Shown one piece after another: positions 1 to 7,033 of a stretch of 34,367 bases of DNA. The translations under genes were made by a program, and so were the position numbers. Each line of letters starts with the position of its first letter. Positions within the stretch are counted from its first letter, which is position 1. The notes beneath the pieces were generated by a model. That model had not been told where the DNA came from, searched no databases, and worked only from the letters and a program-made list of their open reading frames with translations. Source of the stretch: JAPLHV01 sp964464245. Lineage in GTDB: Bacteria; Caldisericota; JANLFM01. The stretch covers positions 1 through 34,367 of the forward strand of contig CAYXFH010000175.1 of assembly GCA_964464245.1 (NCBI GenBank). The letters run 5' to 3'.

Positions 1-118
1 GCCGCGGGCTATCATGTTGCCGCGGGCTATCATGTTGCCGCGGGCTATCATGTTGCCGCGGGCTATCATGTTGCCGCGGGCTATCATGTTGCCGCGGGCT
101 ATCATGTTGCCGCGGGCT
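1..118 (+). repeat. Tandem array of the 18-bp repeat, cut by the window edge
   Basis: Six perfect head-to-tail copies of GCCGCGGGCTATCATGTT fill 1-108, and a partial seventh (GCCGCGGGCT) ends at 118. The array begins at the first base, so it probably extends further left. Read on the opposite strand the unit is AACATGATAGCCCGCGGC, the same core (TGATAGCCC-GCGGC) found at eight other places in the window. One + frame is open throughout (M-L-P-R-A-I repeated), which makes an artificial ORF and not a protein. Each unit also contains TATCAT, which resembles a -10 hexamer. The perfect identity of the copies points to recent expansion by slippage. Confidence 0.95.
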
Positions 119-165
119 GTTTTCATGGTAAGCTTTCGTGCCAGAGGAGAGAATGAGGACGCAGA

Positions 166-203
166 ACATGTTGCCGCGGGCTATATTGCTACCGCAGGCT
201 GCT
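166..203 (+). repeat. Diverged copy of the 18-bp repeat at the gmk start
   Basis: One good unit (TTGCCGCGGGCTATA, 171-185) is followed by a degraded one (TTGCTACCGCAGGCTGC, 186-202). Both are in the same orientation as the array at 1-118. The ATG at 168-170 is the CATG of the repeat linker and is the best-placed start codon for gmk. Confidence 0.8.
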
Positions 204-821
204 AGGTTGAGCCCAACCCTGCCGAATTTGCTGATTGTGCTTTCCGGCCCTTCCGGGGTGGGAAAGGGAACCTTAGTGCAGCGTTACCTGGAAACTCACC
301 CACAAACGTTTCTCTCGATCTCTGCAACCACACGGTTACCGCGCAGTTGCGAACAAGACGGGGTGCACTATTGCTTCTTGGACACCGACCGTTTCCAGGA
401 GATGCGGAAGCGCGGGGAACTGCTGGAATGGGCTGAGGTCTTCGGCGACCTTTACGGCAGCCCGCGCCGACCGGTGGAGGAGGCGCTTGCGGAAGGCCGC
501 GATGTCATCCTGGAGATCGACGTGCAAGGAGGGCTTAAAGTCCGTCAGGCGATACCCGAGGCGGTTCTGCTTTTCGTGCTTCCGCCTACCTTCGAGGAGC
601 TCTCCCGTCGTCTCTGCGCTCGGCGCACCGAAAGCCCGGAGCGGATCGAGTTTCGCCTGCAGACAGCTCGCCTTGAGCTGCAAGCCCTTCCGCAGTATGA
701 TTACTTGCTTGTGAACGACCGCCTGGAGGAAGCGGTTGCCGCCATCGCTTCGATCGTCGAGGCGGAGCGGCGCCGCATCAGCCGGATCGTTCCCAGGCAG
801 GAAGGAGATTGGCTGAAATGA
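168..821 (+). CDS. gmk: Guanylate kinase
   Basis: Phosphorylates GMP to GDP with ATP in the cytosol, for purine nucleotide recycling. The P-loop SGPSGVGKGTL follows a hydrophobic strand, then come SISATTR and the DGVHYCFLD region that bind GMP, the LEWAEVFGDLYG segment, and EIDVQGG, all standard for the family. Start choice: ATG 168 has GAGG at 155-158 with a 9-base spacer. It adds an N-terminal stretch (MLPRAILLPQAAR) that is simply translated repeat DNA. TTG 207 would give the more usual family N-terminus but has only a weak AGG upstream, so the start is open. The stop overlaps the rpoZ start (ATGA). Gmk next to rpoZ and priA is a common bacterial order. Confidence 0.93.
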   Translation: MLPRAILLPQAARLSPTLPNLLIVLSGPSGVGKGTLVQRYLETHPQTFLSISATTRLPRSCEQDGVHYCFLDTDRFQEMRKRGELLEWAEVFGDLYGSPRRPVEEALAEGRDVILEIDVQGGLKVRQAIPEAVLLFVLPPTFEELSRRLCARRTESPERIEFRLQTARLELQALPQYDYLLVNDRLEEAVAAIASIVEAERRRISRIVPRQEGDWLK

Positions 822-1006
822 TGGCCCCACCCTTGGAGCTGCTTTTGGAGGAGATGAGAGAGAACAAGTATCGCTTGGTCGTGGTCGCCGCCAAAGAAGC
901 TCACCGGCTTTCTAAGCGACAGTCGGCCCGCGCCGGGCATCCTCTCTCGGCAGCCTTGACATCCATCCACGAAGGAAAAGTGGAGGTACTCGAGCCCAGC
1001 GAGTGA
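818..1006 (+). CDS. rpoZ: RNA polymerase omega subunit
   Basis: A 62-residue protein matching the omega subunit, which helps fold and hold the beta' subunit of RNA polymerase. The conserved helix region is visible as LLEEMRENKYRLVVVAAKEAHRL, followed by the short basic segment and an acidic C-terminus (VEVLEPSE). Start ATG 818 overlaps the gmk stop and lies about 10 bases after AAGGAG (802-807). A second ATG follows at once at 821. The stop overlaps the GTG start of priA. The length is at the short end for the family. Confidence 0.9.
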   Translation: MMAPPLELLLEEMRENKYRLVVVAAKEAHRLSKRQSARAGHPLSAALTSIHEGKVEVLEPSE

Positions 1007-3015
1007 CGAAAGGTTCGTTCCGTTCCCTGGTCCTCGTTGAAGTCCCCCTACCGCCGGGAGAGGGGCTTTTTTCTTATACGAGCGAGGAGCCGCTGATTCC
1101 CGGAGAACGTGTCACCGTCCCATTGGGCAAGTCGAACCGGGCGGTGAGTGGGTTGGTTCTCGGGGAGGATCCGTCCACTCTTTCCACCGGGCTGCTGAAG
1201 CCAATCATAAGCCGTAGCCGAAAGACGGCCTTTGACCCTATCCGGGCGCAGTGGTTGCTCTGGCTCTGGTCTCGTTATCTATCCGGTTCGCAGGCCATCT
1301 ACCGAGCCATTCGGGTGGAGGCGGGAATGGAGGTTCGCCTGCTTCTAGCTCCAGTGGAGACGCAGGCTCTCGAGAGGATCCTGGCTAAAACCCCAGGTTA
1401 CCGCCAGCTCCTGGCTTGGCTGGCGGGGGAAGGGGGGGTGGCCGACAAGGTGGATTGCCCACAGCCTGGACTATTAAAGAGAGCAGTGCGTCGTGGTTGG
1501 CTGCAAGTGGAAGAGCGAACTCTCCTACCGGGTGTTCCCTGTTCTGCAGGAGAGAGTCGTGAGTTGGTGTGGGCGCCTTGGCGCCAACAGCTAGACCGCC
1601 TCCTCGAGCTGGTGACCTCGGTGAGGAACGCTGGTCATCAATGTCTGATCCTGGTACCGGAGGTCTCCCTGGCCGAAACCCTAACTTCGCGCTTGCGCGA
1701 AGACGGGGTTTCGGCTTACCCCTATCTGGGCGACCGTTCTCCCCGGGCCCGCGTCCAGGCTGTACGACGCGCTCAAGGAGAGGAGCCTGCCGTTTGGGTG
1801 GGTCATCTCCTAGCCCTCTTCCTCCCCTTTCGCCGCTTGGGCGGGATCCTCGTACTGCAGGAGGAAAGCCTCGGCTATCGCCCCCGGCCCCCCCTTCATC
1901 TACCCCTCGTCCCAGCGGCAAGCCGCTTGGCAGCCCTTTGCGGCGCTCGCCTGGCCCTCTTCTCCCGCGCCCCTTCGATGGAATCCTACTTAGAGACGTA
2001 CCGCGGCCTCTCCCTGTCTTATCAACCGCCCGTCCACCTGGCAAAACGCCAACTGGTCGTTCAGCGCAGTGCCAAGGGGCTCTCCCCAACGCTATTAACC
2101 GGGATTCGAACGACTTCCCGGGCTAGGAAACGCTCGCTGGTCTACATTAACCGATTAGGGTACGCGCACATCCTCCTTTGCCGGGAATGTGGAGAGACCC
2201 TTTTTTGCCCTCACTGCACCGTCTCCCTCACGCCGCACAGCAGTCAACTGCTTTGCCATTATTGCGGTCACCGGGAGGAGATCCCGGCTCTCTGTCCGAC
2301 GTGCAGGAGCCCTTCGTTAGAGGCTTGGGGAGCAGGGATCGAACGCTTGGAGGAAGTGTTGATGAAGGAGGTTGATGGCGGGCTCGTCTTTCGACTGGAC
2401 GCGCAATCGGAGGAGGGACAGCGGGGGCGAGAAGATCTACTGGAGCGTTTTCGCCGCACGCCAGGGGCGATCCTCTTGACTACCAGCCGTCTACGCGGTT
2501 CCTCCCTGCCGCCTGTTTCCTTCCTGGCTGTCTTGAATGCCGACCAGGCTCTTAACCGGCCGAGCTTTCGCGCCACCGAGCGGGCTTTCCAATTGTTGAC
2601 CAACCTAGAACCGCTAGCCCGGGAGCGTTTTTTCCTCCAGGCTGGCAGCCTTCGTGGCATCGAGCGCTTGCTGCAACCCGGCCCTTCGTTCTATCGCCAG
2701 GAGCTGGAAGCTCGCAAACAAGCCGCTTTCCCTCCTCACATCCGCCTCCTGCGTCTACTCTTTTCAGGGAGCGAGGAAGAGAGCGTTTGGAAAGCAGCTC
2801 AACTCTTTCGCCAGCGCTTGCTAGACGCTCAACTGCCGTTCTCTCTCACCGGGCCCTTGGCAGCAGCCTATCCGCGCTTGCAAGGGCTCTGGCGAGTGGA
2901 GTTGCTGGCTCGTTTTGATATTGGGCCATTGCCGGAAGAGATCCGGCCACTCCTCGCTTTTCACTCTCCCCGCGGGGGAGTGCACCTTTCTGTTGAACTT
3001 GATCCGGAGGATTGA
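1003..3015 (+). CDS. priA: PriA-like primosomal protein with degenerate helicase motifs
   Basis: PriA normally recognises stalled forks and reloads the replicative helicase. This 670-residue protein keeps the N-terminal 3' DNA-binding region (about residues 1-105) and the cysteine cluster that binds two zinc ions (from about residue 393: CRECG, CPHC, CHYCG, CPTC). The ATPase core is altered. No GxGKT Walker A is present ahead of LILVPEVSL, where it should lie, and DEEH is replaced by QEES (residues 286-289). The frame is intact, so this is not a simple pseudogene. Actinobacterial PriA proteins are known to be degenerate in the same way and are thought to lack helicase activity. The GTG start overlaps the rpoZ stop. 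The def gene that often sits between priA and fmt is absent. Confidence 0.88.
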   Translation: MTKGSFRSLVLVEVPLPPGEGLFSYTSEEPLIPGERVTVPLGKSNRAVSGLVLGEDPSTLSTGLLKPIISRSRKTAFDPIRAQWLLWLWSRYLSGSQAIYRAIRVEAGMEVRLLLAPVETQALERILAKTPGYRQLLAWLAGEGGVADKVDCPQPGLLKRAVRRGWLQVEERTLLPGVPCSAGESRELVWAPWRQQLDRLLELVTSVRNAGHQCLILVPEVSLAETLTSRLREDGVSAYPYLGDRSPRARVQAVRRAQGEEPAVWVGHLLALFLPFRRLGGILVLQEESLGYRPRPPLHLPLVPAASRLAALCGARLALFSRAPSMESYLETYRGLSLSYQPPVHLAKRQLVVQRSAKGLSPTLLTGIRTTSRARKRSLVYINRLGYAHILLCRECGETLFCPHCTVSLTPHSSQLLCHYCGHREEIPALCPTCRSPSLEAWGAGIERLEEVLMKEVDGGLVFRLDAQSEEGQRGREDLLERFRRTPGAILLTTSRLRGSSLPPVSFLAVLNADQALNRPSFRATERAFQLLTNLEPLARERFFLQAGSLRGIERLLQPGPSFYRQELEARKQAAFPPHIRLLRLLFSGSEEESVWKAAQLFRQRLLDAQLPFSLTGPLAAAYPRLQGLWRVELLARFDIGPLPEEIRPLLAFHSPRGGVHLSVELDPED

Positions 3016-3016
3016 T

Positions 3017-3949
3017 ATGCGCATCATCTTTTTCGGCAGCCCGGCCTTCGCGCTTCCAGCGCTGGAAGCCCTAGCGGTCTCGCCCTACCGGCCTATGGCC
3101 GTCGTCACCAAGCCTGACCAACCACGAGGTCGTGGACTGCGACTGCAACCCACCGCAGTTCGCCAACGAGCGGAGTCGCTGGGTTTTCCTGTCCATGCGC
3201 CCAACTCCCTAGCTGACCCTCATTTCCAGAATATCTTGCGTGATCTTCAGCCCGACCTCTTCGTGGTGGTGGCCTTCTCCATCTTGCCAAAGTCCCTGCT
3301 GGCCATTCCCCGCTGGGGAAGCTGCAACATCCATCCCTCGCTTTTGCCCGCCTATCGCGGGGCGGCGCCGGTGGAAAGGGCGCTTCTAGCGGGCGAGGAG
3401 CGTACTGGCGTATCCCTGATATGGCTACAGGAGAAGGTCGACCGCGGTCCCTTGATTAGCCAGGAGGAGACCCCCATTACTCCCCTCGAGACTGCAGGGG
3501 AGCTGCGCTGGAGACTCAGCAGGCAAGGGGCCGACCTGCTGCTGCGGATGATGCCGTTGGTGGAGGATGGCAGATGCCCCTCAGTGCGGCAGGATGACAG
3601 CCTAGCCTCTTGGGCGCCGAAGATCGGCGAAGAGGACTGCCGCATCCGCTGGGAGGAGCCCGCCCTGGCCAGCCACAACCGCGTCCGTGCTCTGGACCCA
3701 TCCCCCGGCGCCTATACCACATGGCCGCGGAAGAGTCGCGTGGCACGCTTGAAAATATGGCGAGCACACCCGCTGGAAGAGCAAAGTCTGAAGCCCGGGG
3801 AAGTCAGTGTGATCGGGGACCGGCTCGTTGTAGGCTGCGGGTCAGGCGCCCTGGCTGTGGAGTTGCTGCAGCAAGAGGGGAAGAAGCCGCTGGAAACCTC
3901 CGCTTTCCTGCGTGGAGCTGGTTTGCGCCAGGGGGAGCGCTGGGGATGA
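3017..3949 (+). CDS. fmt: Methionyl-tRNA formyltransferase
   Basis: Transfers a formyl group from 10-formyl-tetrahydrofolate to initiator Met-tRNA. The 310-residue protein begins MRIIFFGSPAFALPALEAL and contains the catalytic Asn-His and folate-site signature (NIHPSLLPAYRGAAPV) and the conserved Asp in VDRGPLI. A C-terminal OB-like domain follows that binds the tRNA. The start ATG 3017 is two bases after the priA stop and has GGAGG at 3006-3010. The stop is shared with the rlmN start (ATGA). The length is normal. Confidence 0.95.
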   Translation: MRIIFFGSPAFALPALEALAVSPYRPMAVVTKPDQPRGRGLRLQPTAVRQRAESLGFPVHAPNSLADPHFQNILRDLQPDLFVVVAFSILPKSLLAIPRWGSCNIHPSLLPAYRGAAPVERALLAGEERTGVSLIWLQEKVDRGPLISQEETPITPLETAGELRWRLSRQGADLLLRMMPLVEDGRCPSVRQDDSLASWAPKIGEEDCRIRWEEPALASHNRVRALDPSPGAYTTWPRKSRVARLKIWRAHPLEEQSLKPGEVSVIGDRLVVGCGSGALAVELLQQEGKKPLETSAFLRGAGLRQGERWG

Positions 3950-4977
3950 TCTTCCAATTGAGCTACGAGGAGCTGGCCGCCTACTTGGCTTCCCGCGGTG
4001 AGGCAGCCTACCGCAGCGAACAGGTCTGGGGTTGGCTCTACCGTCAATCAGTGTCCTCCTTCGAGGAGATGATCACTCTCTCTCTTCCGCTGCGCCGGCA
4101 TCTGGAGACTGATCATCCCGGCTCTTTCCCGGAATTGATCGATCGCGCCACCTCCCGCGACGGAAGCGAGAAGATCCTTTGGCAGCTTGCTGACGGCGAG
4201 CTGGTGGAGTCCGTCCTCTTACAGACCGAAACCCGGGAGAAGAGCTGGACCTCCGCCTGTCTCTCAACCCAGGTTGGCTGCCCGATGGGTTGCTCATTCT
4301 GTGCCACCGGGCAGGCCGGCTTTCGCCGCAACCTGACCGCTGGGGAGATCCTCGCCCAGTTGGTCGGCTTGCAAGCAAGGAGCGGGGAGCGAGTTGGGCG
4401 TCTCTTGCTGATGGGGATGGGTGAACCATTGATGAATGCCGATGCAGTGAAGAAAGCTATTCGACTGGCGCAAGACCCGCGTGGTCTGGCCTTGGGAGGT
4501 CGCCGCATTACCCTCTCGACCGTCGGGCCGCGGAACCTGGCCCAGTTCCTGGCTTCTGCCCCACGCGTGGAGATGGCTCTCTCCCTTCACGCTCCTAATG
4601 ATCTCCTGCGAGCTTCGCTGATCGAGCATGCTGATTCTTTGTTACCCATTCGAACAGCTCTGGAGCTGCTGTATGACTACCGCCGAGAAGCCGGCCGGAT
4701 GGTGACGGCGGAGTACCTCATGCTGGCGGAGATCAATGATAACTGGAGTCATGCCAAAGAACTGGCCTCGTTGTTGGAGGGAAGCGCCTTTTTCGTCAAC
4801 CTGCTGCCCTTTAACGCCAGTCCCGGTCTACCCTACCTCTCTTCCCCAGCCGAGCGCATCCGCGCTTTCGCTGAGGTATTGCGCGCTTCCGGACTGACGG
4901 TGAAGATCCGCAAGCCGCGCGGAGCGGATATTGGGGGAGCTTGCGGGCAACTGCGGGGGCAACAATACCTCAGCTAG
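3946..4977 (+). CDS. rlmN: Radical SAM rRNA/tRNA adenine C2-methyltransferase
   Basis: Methylates C2 of A2503 in 23S rRNA and, in many bacteria, A37 of some tRNAs. The radical SAM cluster motif CxxxCxxC is seen as GCPMGCSFCATGQ. GMGEPLMN, SLHAPND and the C-terminal GADIGGACGQL, whose cysteine takes part in the methyl-transfer cycle, are all present. The 343-residue length is typical. Start ATG 3946 overlaps the fmt stop by four bases. A reading frame opens far upstream inside fmt, but it has no family similarity before this ATG. This is the last gene before the TPP riboswitch. Confidence 0.95.
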   Translation: MIFQLSYEELAAYLASRGEAAYRSEQVWGWLYRQSVSSFEEMITLSLPLRRHLETDHPGSFPELIDRATSRDGSEKILWQLADGELVESVLLQTETREKSWTSACLSTQVGCPMGCSFCATGQAGFRRNLTAGEILAQLVGLQARSGERVGRLLLMGMGEPLMNADAVKKAIRLAQDPRGLALGGRRITLSTVGPRNLAQFLASAPRVEMALSLHAPNDLLRASLIEHADSLLPIRTALELLYDYRREAGRMVTAEYLMLAEINDNWSHAKELASLLEGSAFFVNLLPFNASPGLPYLSSPAERIRAFAEVLRASGLTVKIRKPRGADIGGACGQLRGQQYLS

Positions 4978-4981
4978 GCTC

Positions 4982-5009
4982 TTGTCTTTCACCCGACTTG
5001 GGGTAAGAT
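4982..5009 (+). promoter_or_regulatory. Promoter for the thiT-thiN unit
   Basis: TTGTCT (4982-4987) and TAAGAT (5004-5009) are separated by 16 bases. The predicted transcription start is near 5016, the 5' edge of the TPP aptamer. The promoter begins five bases after rlmN ends. It is assigned by pattern only. Confidence 0.5.
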
Positions 5010-5012
5010 AGG

Positions 5013-5100
5013 CAATCGGGGCGCCGCAAGGCTGAGAAGGGCATGAACTGCCCTAACCCTTAGAACCTGCTCTGGGTAATGCCAGCGAAGGGAATAAGAG
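5013..5100 (+). promoter_or_regulatory. TPP riboswitch (THI element)
   Basis: The two conserved blocks of the thiamine pyrophosphate aptamer are clear: GGCTGAGAAGGGC (5030-5042), the pyrimidine-sensing loop, and ACCTGCTCTGGGTAATGCC (5065-5083) followed by AGCGAAGGGAA. The 5' segment CAATCGGGGCGC (5013-5024) is an exact complement of GCGCCCCGATTG (5111-5122), which includes the left arm of the downstream terminator. That gives a direct antiterminator. With TPP bound, 5' bases are held in the aptamer and the terminator forms. Without TPP, the pairing breaks the terminator and thiT-thiN are transcribed. The conserved elements are seen directly, and the switch mechanism is inferred from the complementarity. 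Confidence 0.96.
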
Positions 5101-5111
5101 AAGCCATCCAG

Positions 5112-5134
5112 CGCCCCGATTGCGGGGCGTTTTT
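5112..5134 (+). terminator. Riboswitch-controlled intrinsic terminator
   Basis: Seven-base-pair stem CGCCCCG / CGGGGCG (5112-5118 and 5123-5129) with an ATTG loop, followed by five T residues. It lies between the TPP aptamer and the thiT ribosome binding site. Its left arm and loop are the target of the antiterminator segment at 5013-5024. Confidence 0.9.
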
Positions 5135-5154
5135 GGTCCCAAGGAGGATCTGAA

Positions 5155-5769
5155 ATGGACCAGATTGGATTGATCGGCTGGATCACCTTAATCGCCTCCC
5201 TTTTGGTGGGAGTGATCTTTCTCCTTTCGCGCCTGCGCGACTTTAAGACGCGGGATTGGGCAGAGCTGGGGATAATGCTTGCCCTGGCCTTCGCCCTGAA
5301 GTTCTTCTCCTTTCAATTCTTCGGCTGGATGCGCATCTGGCCGAACGGCGGCGCCATCACGCTGGCCTCGATGGTCCCCATCTTCTACCTGGCCTTGCGC
5401 CGCGGTTGGGCGGTGGGGGTCTTCGCCGGGATCCTTTTCGGTCTCTTCGACTTCCTCCTGAATCCCTTCTTCTTCCACCCCGCCCAATTCCTGCTGGATT
5501 ACCCGCTGGCCTTCGGCGCCCTCGGTCTGGCCGGCCTCTGGCGCAAACAGTACATCCTCGGGATCGTCGTGGGAGGTTTGGCTAGATTGGCCTGTCACAT
5601 TCTCTCCGGTGTCATTTTCTTCGCCAGCTATGCTCCGGCCGGCTGGAATCCCTGGCTTTACTCACTGGCTTACAACGCCAGCTATATGGCGCCGGAGATC
5701 CTCATCTCGGTGGGGGTGATGGCACTCATTTGGCCACGCTTGCGATGGGTCAGCGAAGCCGCGCACTGA
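5155..5769 (+). CDS. thiT: Thiamine transporter ThiT (ECF S component)
   Basis: Membrane substrate-binding subunit of an energy-coupling-factor transporter for thiamine. The protein has 204 residues and about six hydrophobic segments. ThiT signatures are visible: the GGAITLASMVPI segment, GVFAGILFGLFDFLLNP, the HPAQFLLDYPLAF motif that lines the thiamine site, and the C-terminal YNASYMAPE region. AAGGAGG at 5141-5147 sits 7 bases before ATG 5155. The ECF energising genes (EcfA, EcfA', EcfT) are not in the window and are presumably elsewhere and shared. The TPP riboswitch upstream supports the assignment strongly. The end overlaps thiN. Confidence 0.94.
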   Translation: MDQIGLIGWITLIASLLVGVIFLLSRLRDFKTRDWAELGIMLALAFALKFFSFQFFGWMRIWPNGGAITLASMVPIFYLALRRGWAVGVFAGILFGLFDFLLNPFFFHPAQFLLDYPLAFGALGLAGLWRKQYILGIVVGGLARLACHILSGVIFFASYAPAGWNPWLYSLAYNASYMAPEILISVGVMALIWPRLRWVSEAAH

Positions 5770-6407
5770 TATTTCTGGCTGGGGAGCGGGTTTCTCCCAG
5801 TCGAGTGGCGCCCTTCTTGCCCGGGTCCCTCTGTATCGCTGTTGATGCGGGGATGGAGGCTCTCTCGGAAATGCGGGTAGTTCCGGACGTGTTGCTTGGC
5901 GATTTCGACTCCCTGCCGCCGCAGAAACTAGCTACTGCCATCGAAATCGTCCCCGAGTTGTCCACCTACCCAACTGAGAAAGACCAGACCGACAGCGAGC
6001 TCGCGGTGGCCTACGCCCTAGAGCACGGCGCATCGGAAGTTGTCTTGGTGGGGGGGTGGGGGCGGCGGCCTGACCATGCTCTGGCCAATGTCCTTCTTCT
6101 TGCCCGACTGCAGGAAACAGGAGCCGCTGGTTTCCTGCTGAACGAGGAGTCACGGATGTTTCTAGTCGGCGCCTCCTTGCACTTGCAGGGAAATCCGGGC
6201 CAGATATTCTCCCTGCTCCCGCTGTCCCCTTGTTGCGGGGTGAGCGTGGAGGGTGGCTATTACTCGTTGCGCCAGGCCTGTCTCCGCCCAGGAGAGACTC
6301 GTGGCATCTCCAATCGATTCCTGGGGGGAGAGGTGACGGTGAGAAAAGAAAGTGGATTGCTGGTGGCAATCCTTATGGATCGAGAGGAGGAGAGGGGCGA
6401 GGGCTAG
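5745..6407 (+). CDS. thiN: Thiamine pyrophosphokinase
   Basis: Converts thiamine to thiamine pyrophosphate using ATP, so with ThiT it forms a two-gene uptake-and-activation unit whose product switches the riboswitch off. Family motifs: VPDVLLGDFDSLPP, EKDQTDSELAV and GGWGRRPDHALANVLLL. Start ATG 5745 (MGQRSRALIFLAGE) lies inside the thiT end, a 25-base overlap. TTG 5730 in the same frame is a less likely alternative. No strong ribosome binding site is visible, which suggests coupling to thiT translation. The stop TAG shares CTAG with the rpmB stop on the other strand. Confidence 0.93.
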   Translation: MGQRSRALIFLAGERVSPSRVAPFLPGSLCIAVDAGMEALSEMRVVPDVLLGDFDSLPPQKLATAIEIVPELSTYPTEKDQTDSELAVAYALEHGASEVVLVGGWGRRPDHALANVLLLARLQETGAAGFLLNEESRMFLVGASLHLQGNPGQIFSLLPLSPCCGVSVEGGYYSLRQACLRPGETRGISNRFLGGEVTVRKESGLLVAILMDREEERGEG

Positions 6408-6589
6408 ACGACCTTCACCTTCCCTGCCTTCAGGCACTTGGTGCAAACTCGGATCCTCTGGACCTTGGAGCCGACAACCGTTTTCACCTTTTGCAGGTTT
6501 GGATTCCAGACGCGCTTGGTGCGCACATGGGAGTGGCTGACATTGCAACCGACTGAGGGTTCCTTGCCGCACACTTCACACTTAGCCAT
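6404..6589 (-). CDS. rpmB: 50S ribosomal protein L28 (zinc-binding type)
   Basis: A 61-residue large-subunit protein. The sequence MAKCEVCGKEPSVGCNVSHSH and the TKRVWNPNLQKVK segment are diagnostic for L28. Two cysteine pairs, CEVC near the start and CTKC near the end, make this the four-cysteine, presumably zinc-binding form. Organisms with both L28 types use the cysteine-free form under zinc starvation. The minus-strand ribosome binding site AAGGAG precedes ATG 6589. It is a single gene on the minus strand between two + strand operons, as in many Firmicutes, and converges with thiN with a 4-base stop overlap. Confidence 0.97.
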   Translation of the reverse strand: MAKCEVCGKEPSVGCNVSHSHVRTKRVWNPNLQKVKTVVGSKVQRIRVCTKCLKAGKVKVV

Positions 6590-6624
6590 CACGATTCTCC
6601 TTGCCGGTGAAATTCTGAAGGATG

Positions 6625-6653
6625 ACAATAACACATCGCACCTTGGTTGGCAA
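6625..6653 (-). promoter_or_regulatory. rpmB promoter
   Basis: On the minus strand TTGCCA (6653-6648) and TATTGT (6630-6625) are separated by 17 bases, 36 bases upstream of the rpmB start. Its -35 overlaps the -35 of the opposing asp23 promoter. Confidence 0.5.
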
Positions 6654-6676
6654 ACACGCGACCGCTCTGATAGAAT
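6647..6676 (+). promoter_or_regulatory. asp23-fakA-recG promoter, probably leaderless
   Basis: TTGGCA (6647-6652), 18-base spacer, TAGAAT (6671-6676). The ATG of the first gene is at 6686, only nine bases beyond the -10, and no Shine-Dalgarno sequence lies between. The transcript would start about three bases before the start codon. Confidence 0.55.
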
Positions 6677-6685
6677 CCTTTCGGT

Positions 6686-7033
6686 ATGGAGACACGGATC
6701 GGCAAAGTTTACCTGACGAAGGAAGCGCTGGTTAAGATTGCCGGCTATGCCACGACGGAATGCTACGGGGTGGTGGCGATGGCCAAGAAAACCCCCAATG
6801 ATCTGCTGCGCTACCTGCTCAAGCGCGAGAATATCGCCCAGGGAGTGGAGCTGAAGATGACCGGCCAGGGTGTCCACTTGACGGTTAACGTGATCCTCGA
6901 GTTAGGCATCCGTCTTTCCGAAGTCGTGCGCAACATCCGCGAACAGGTGGCATTCCGCATTAAGAGCATGGCTCATCTCGAGAACCTCTCGATCGACATC
7001 ATCGTCTGCAATGTGAGGACAAATGAAGAATGA
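6686..7033 (+). CDS. Asp23/Gls24 family envelope stress protein (YloU type)
   Basis: A small (115-residue) Asp23-family protein. These proteins associate with the membrane or envelope and respond to cell-wall stress in Gram-positive bacteria, but the molecular activity is unknown. The core is seen from GKVYLTKEALVKIAGYAT through GVVAMAKK to the repeated valine-rich strands and the terminal helix region (VVRNIREQVAFRI). It lies directly before fakA, as yloU does before the DAK-domain gene in Bacillus, and overlaps it by 11 bases. A second member of the family is encoded at 32469. Confidence 0.9.
   Translation: METRIGKVYLTKEALVKIAGYATTECYGVVAMAKKTPNDLLRYLLKRENIAQGVELKMTGQGVHLTVNVILELGIRLSEVVRNIREQVAFRIKSMAHLENLSIDIIVCNVRTNEE

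Noticed and set aside
1..118. CRISPR-like array here or at 23192-23325
   Set aside because: Units are directly adjacent with no unique spacers of even length, and no cas genes are present. These are simple tandem repeats.
14..205. Short ORF made of repeated M-L-P-R-A-I
   Set aside because: It is the tandem 18-bp repeat read in its open frame. There is no ribosome binding site and no non-repeat protein sequence of note.
1385..2126. Long ORFs on both strands within priA
   Set aside because: Shadows of priA in a GC-rich stretch. They are proline- and arginine-rich with no motifs.
1003..3015. priA as a frameshifted pseudogene
   Set aside because: The frame is continuous at normal length for degenerate PriA, and the zinc module and flanking strands are conserved. 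Motif loss is by substitution and not by frame loss.
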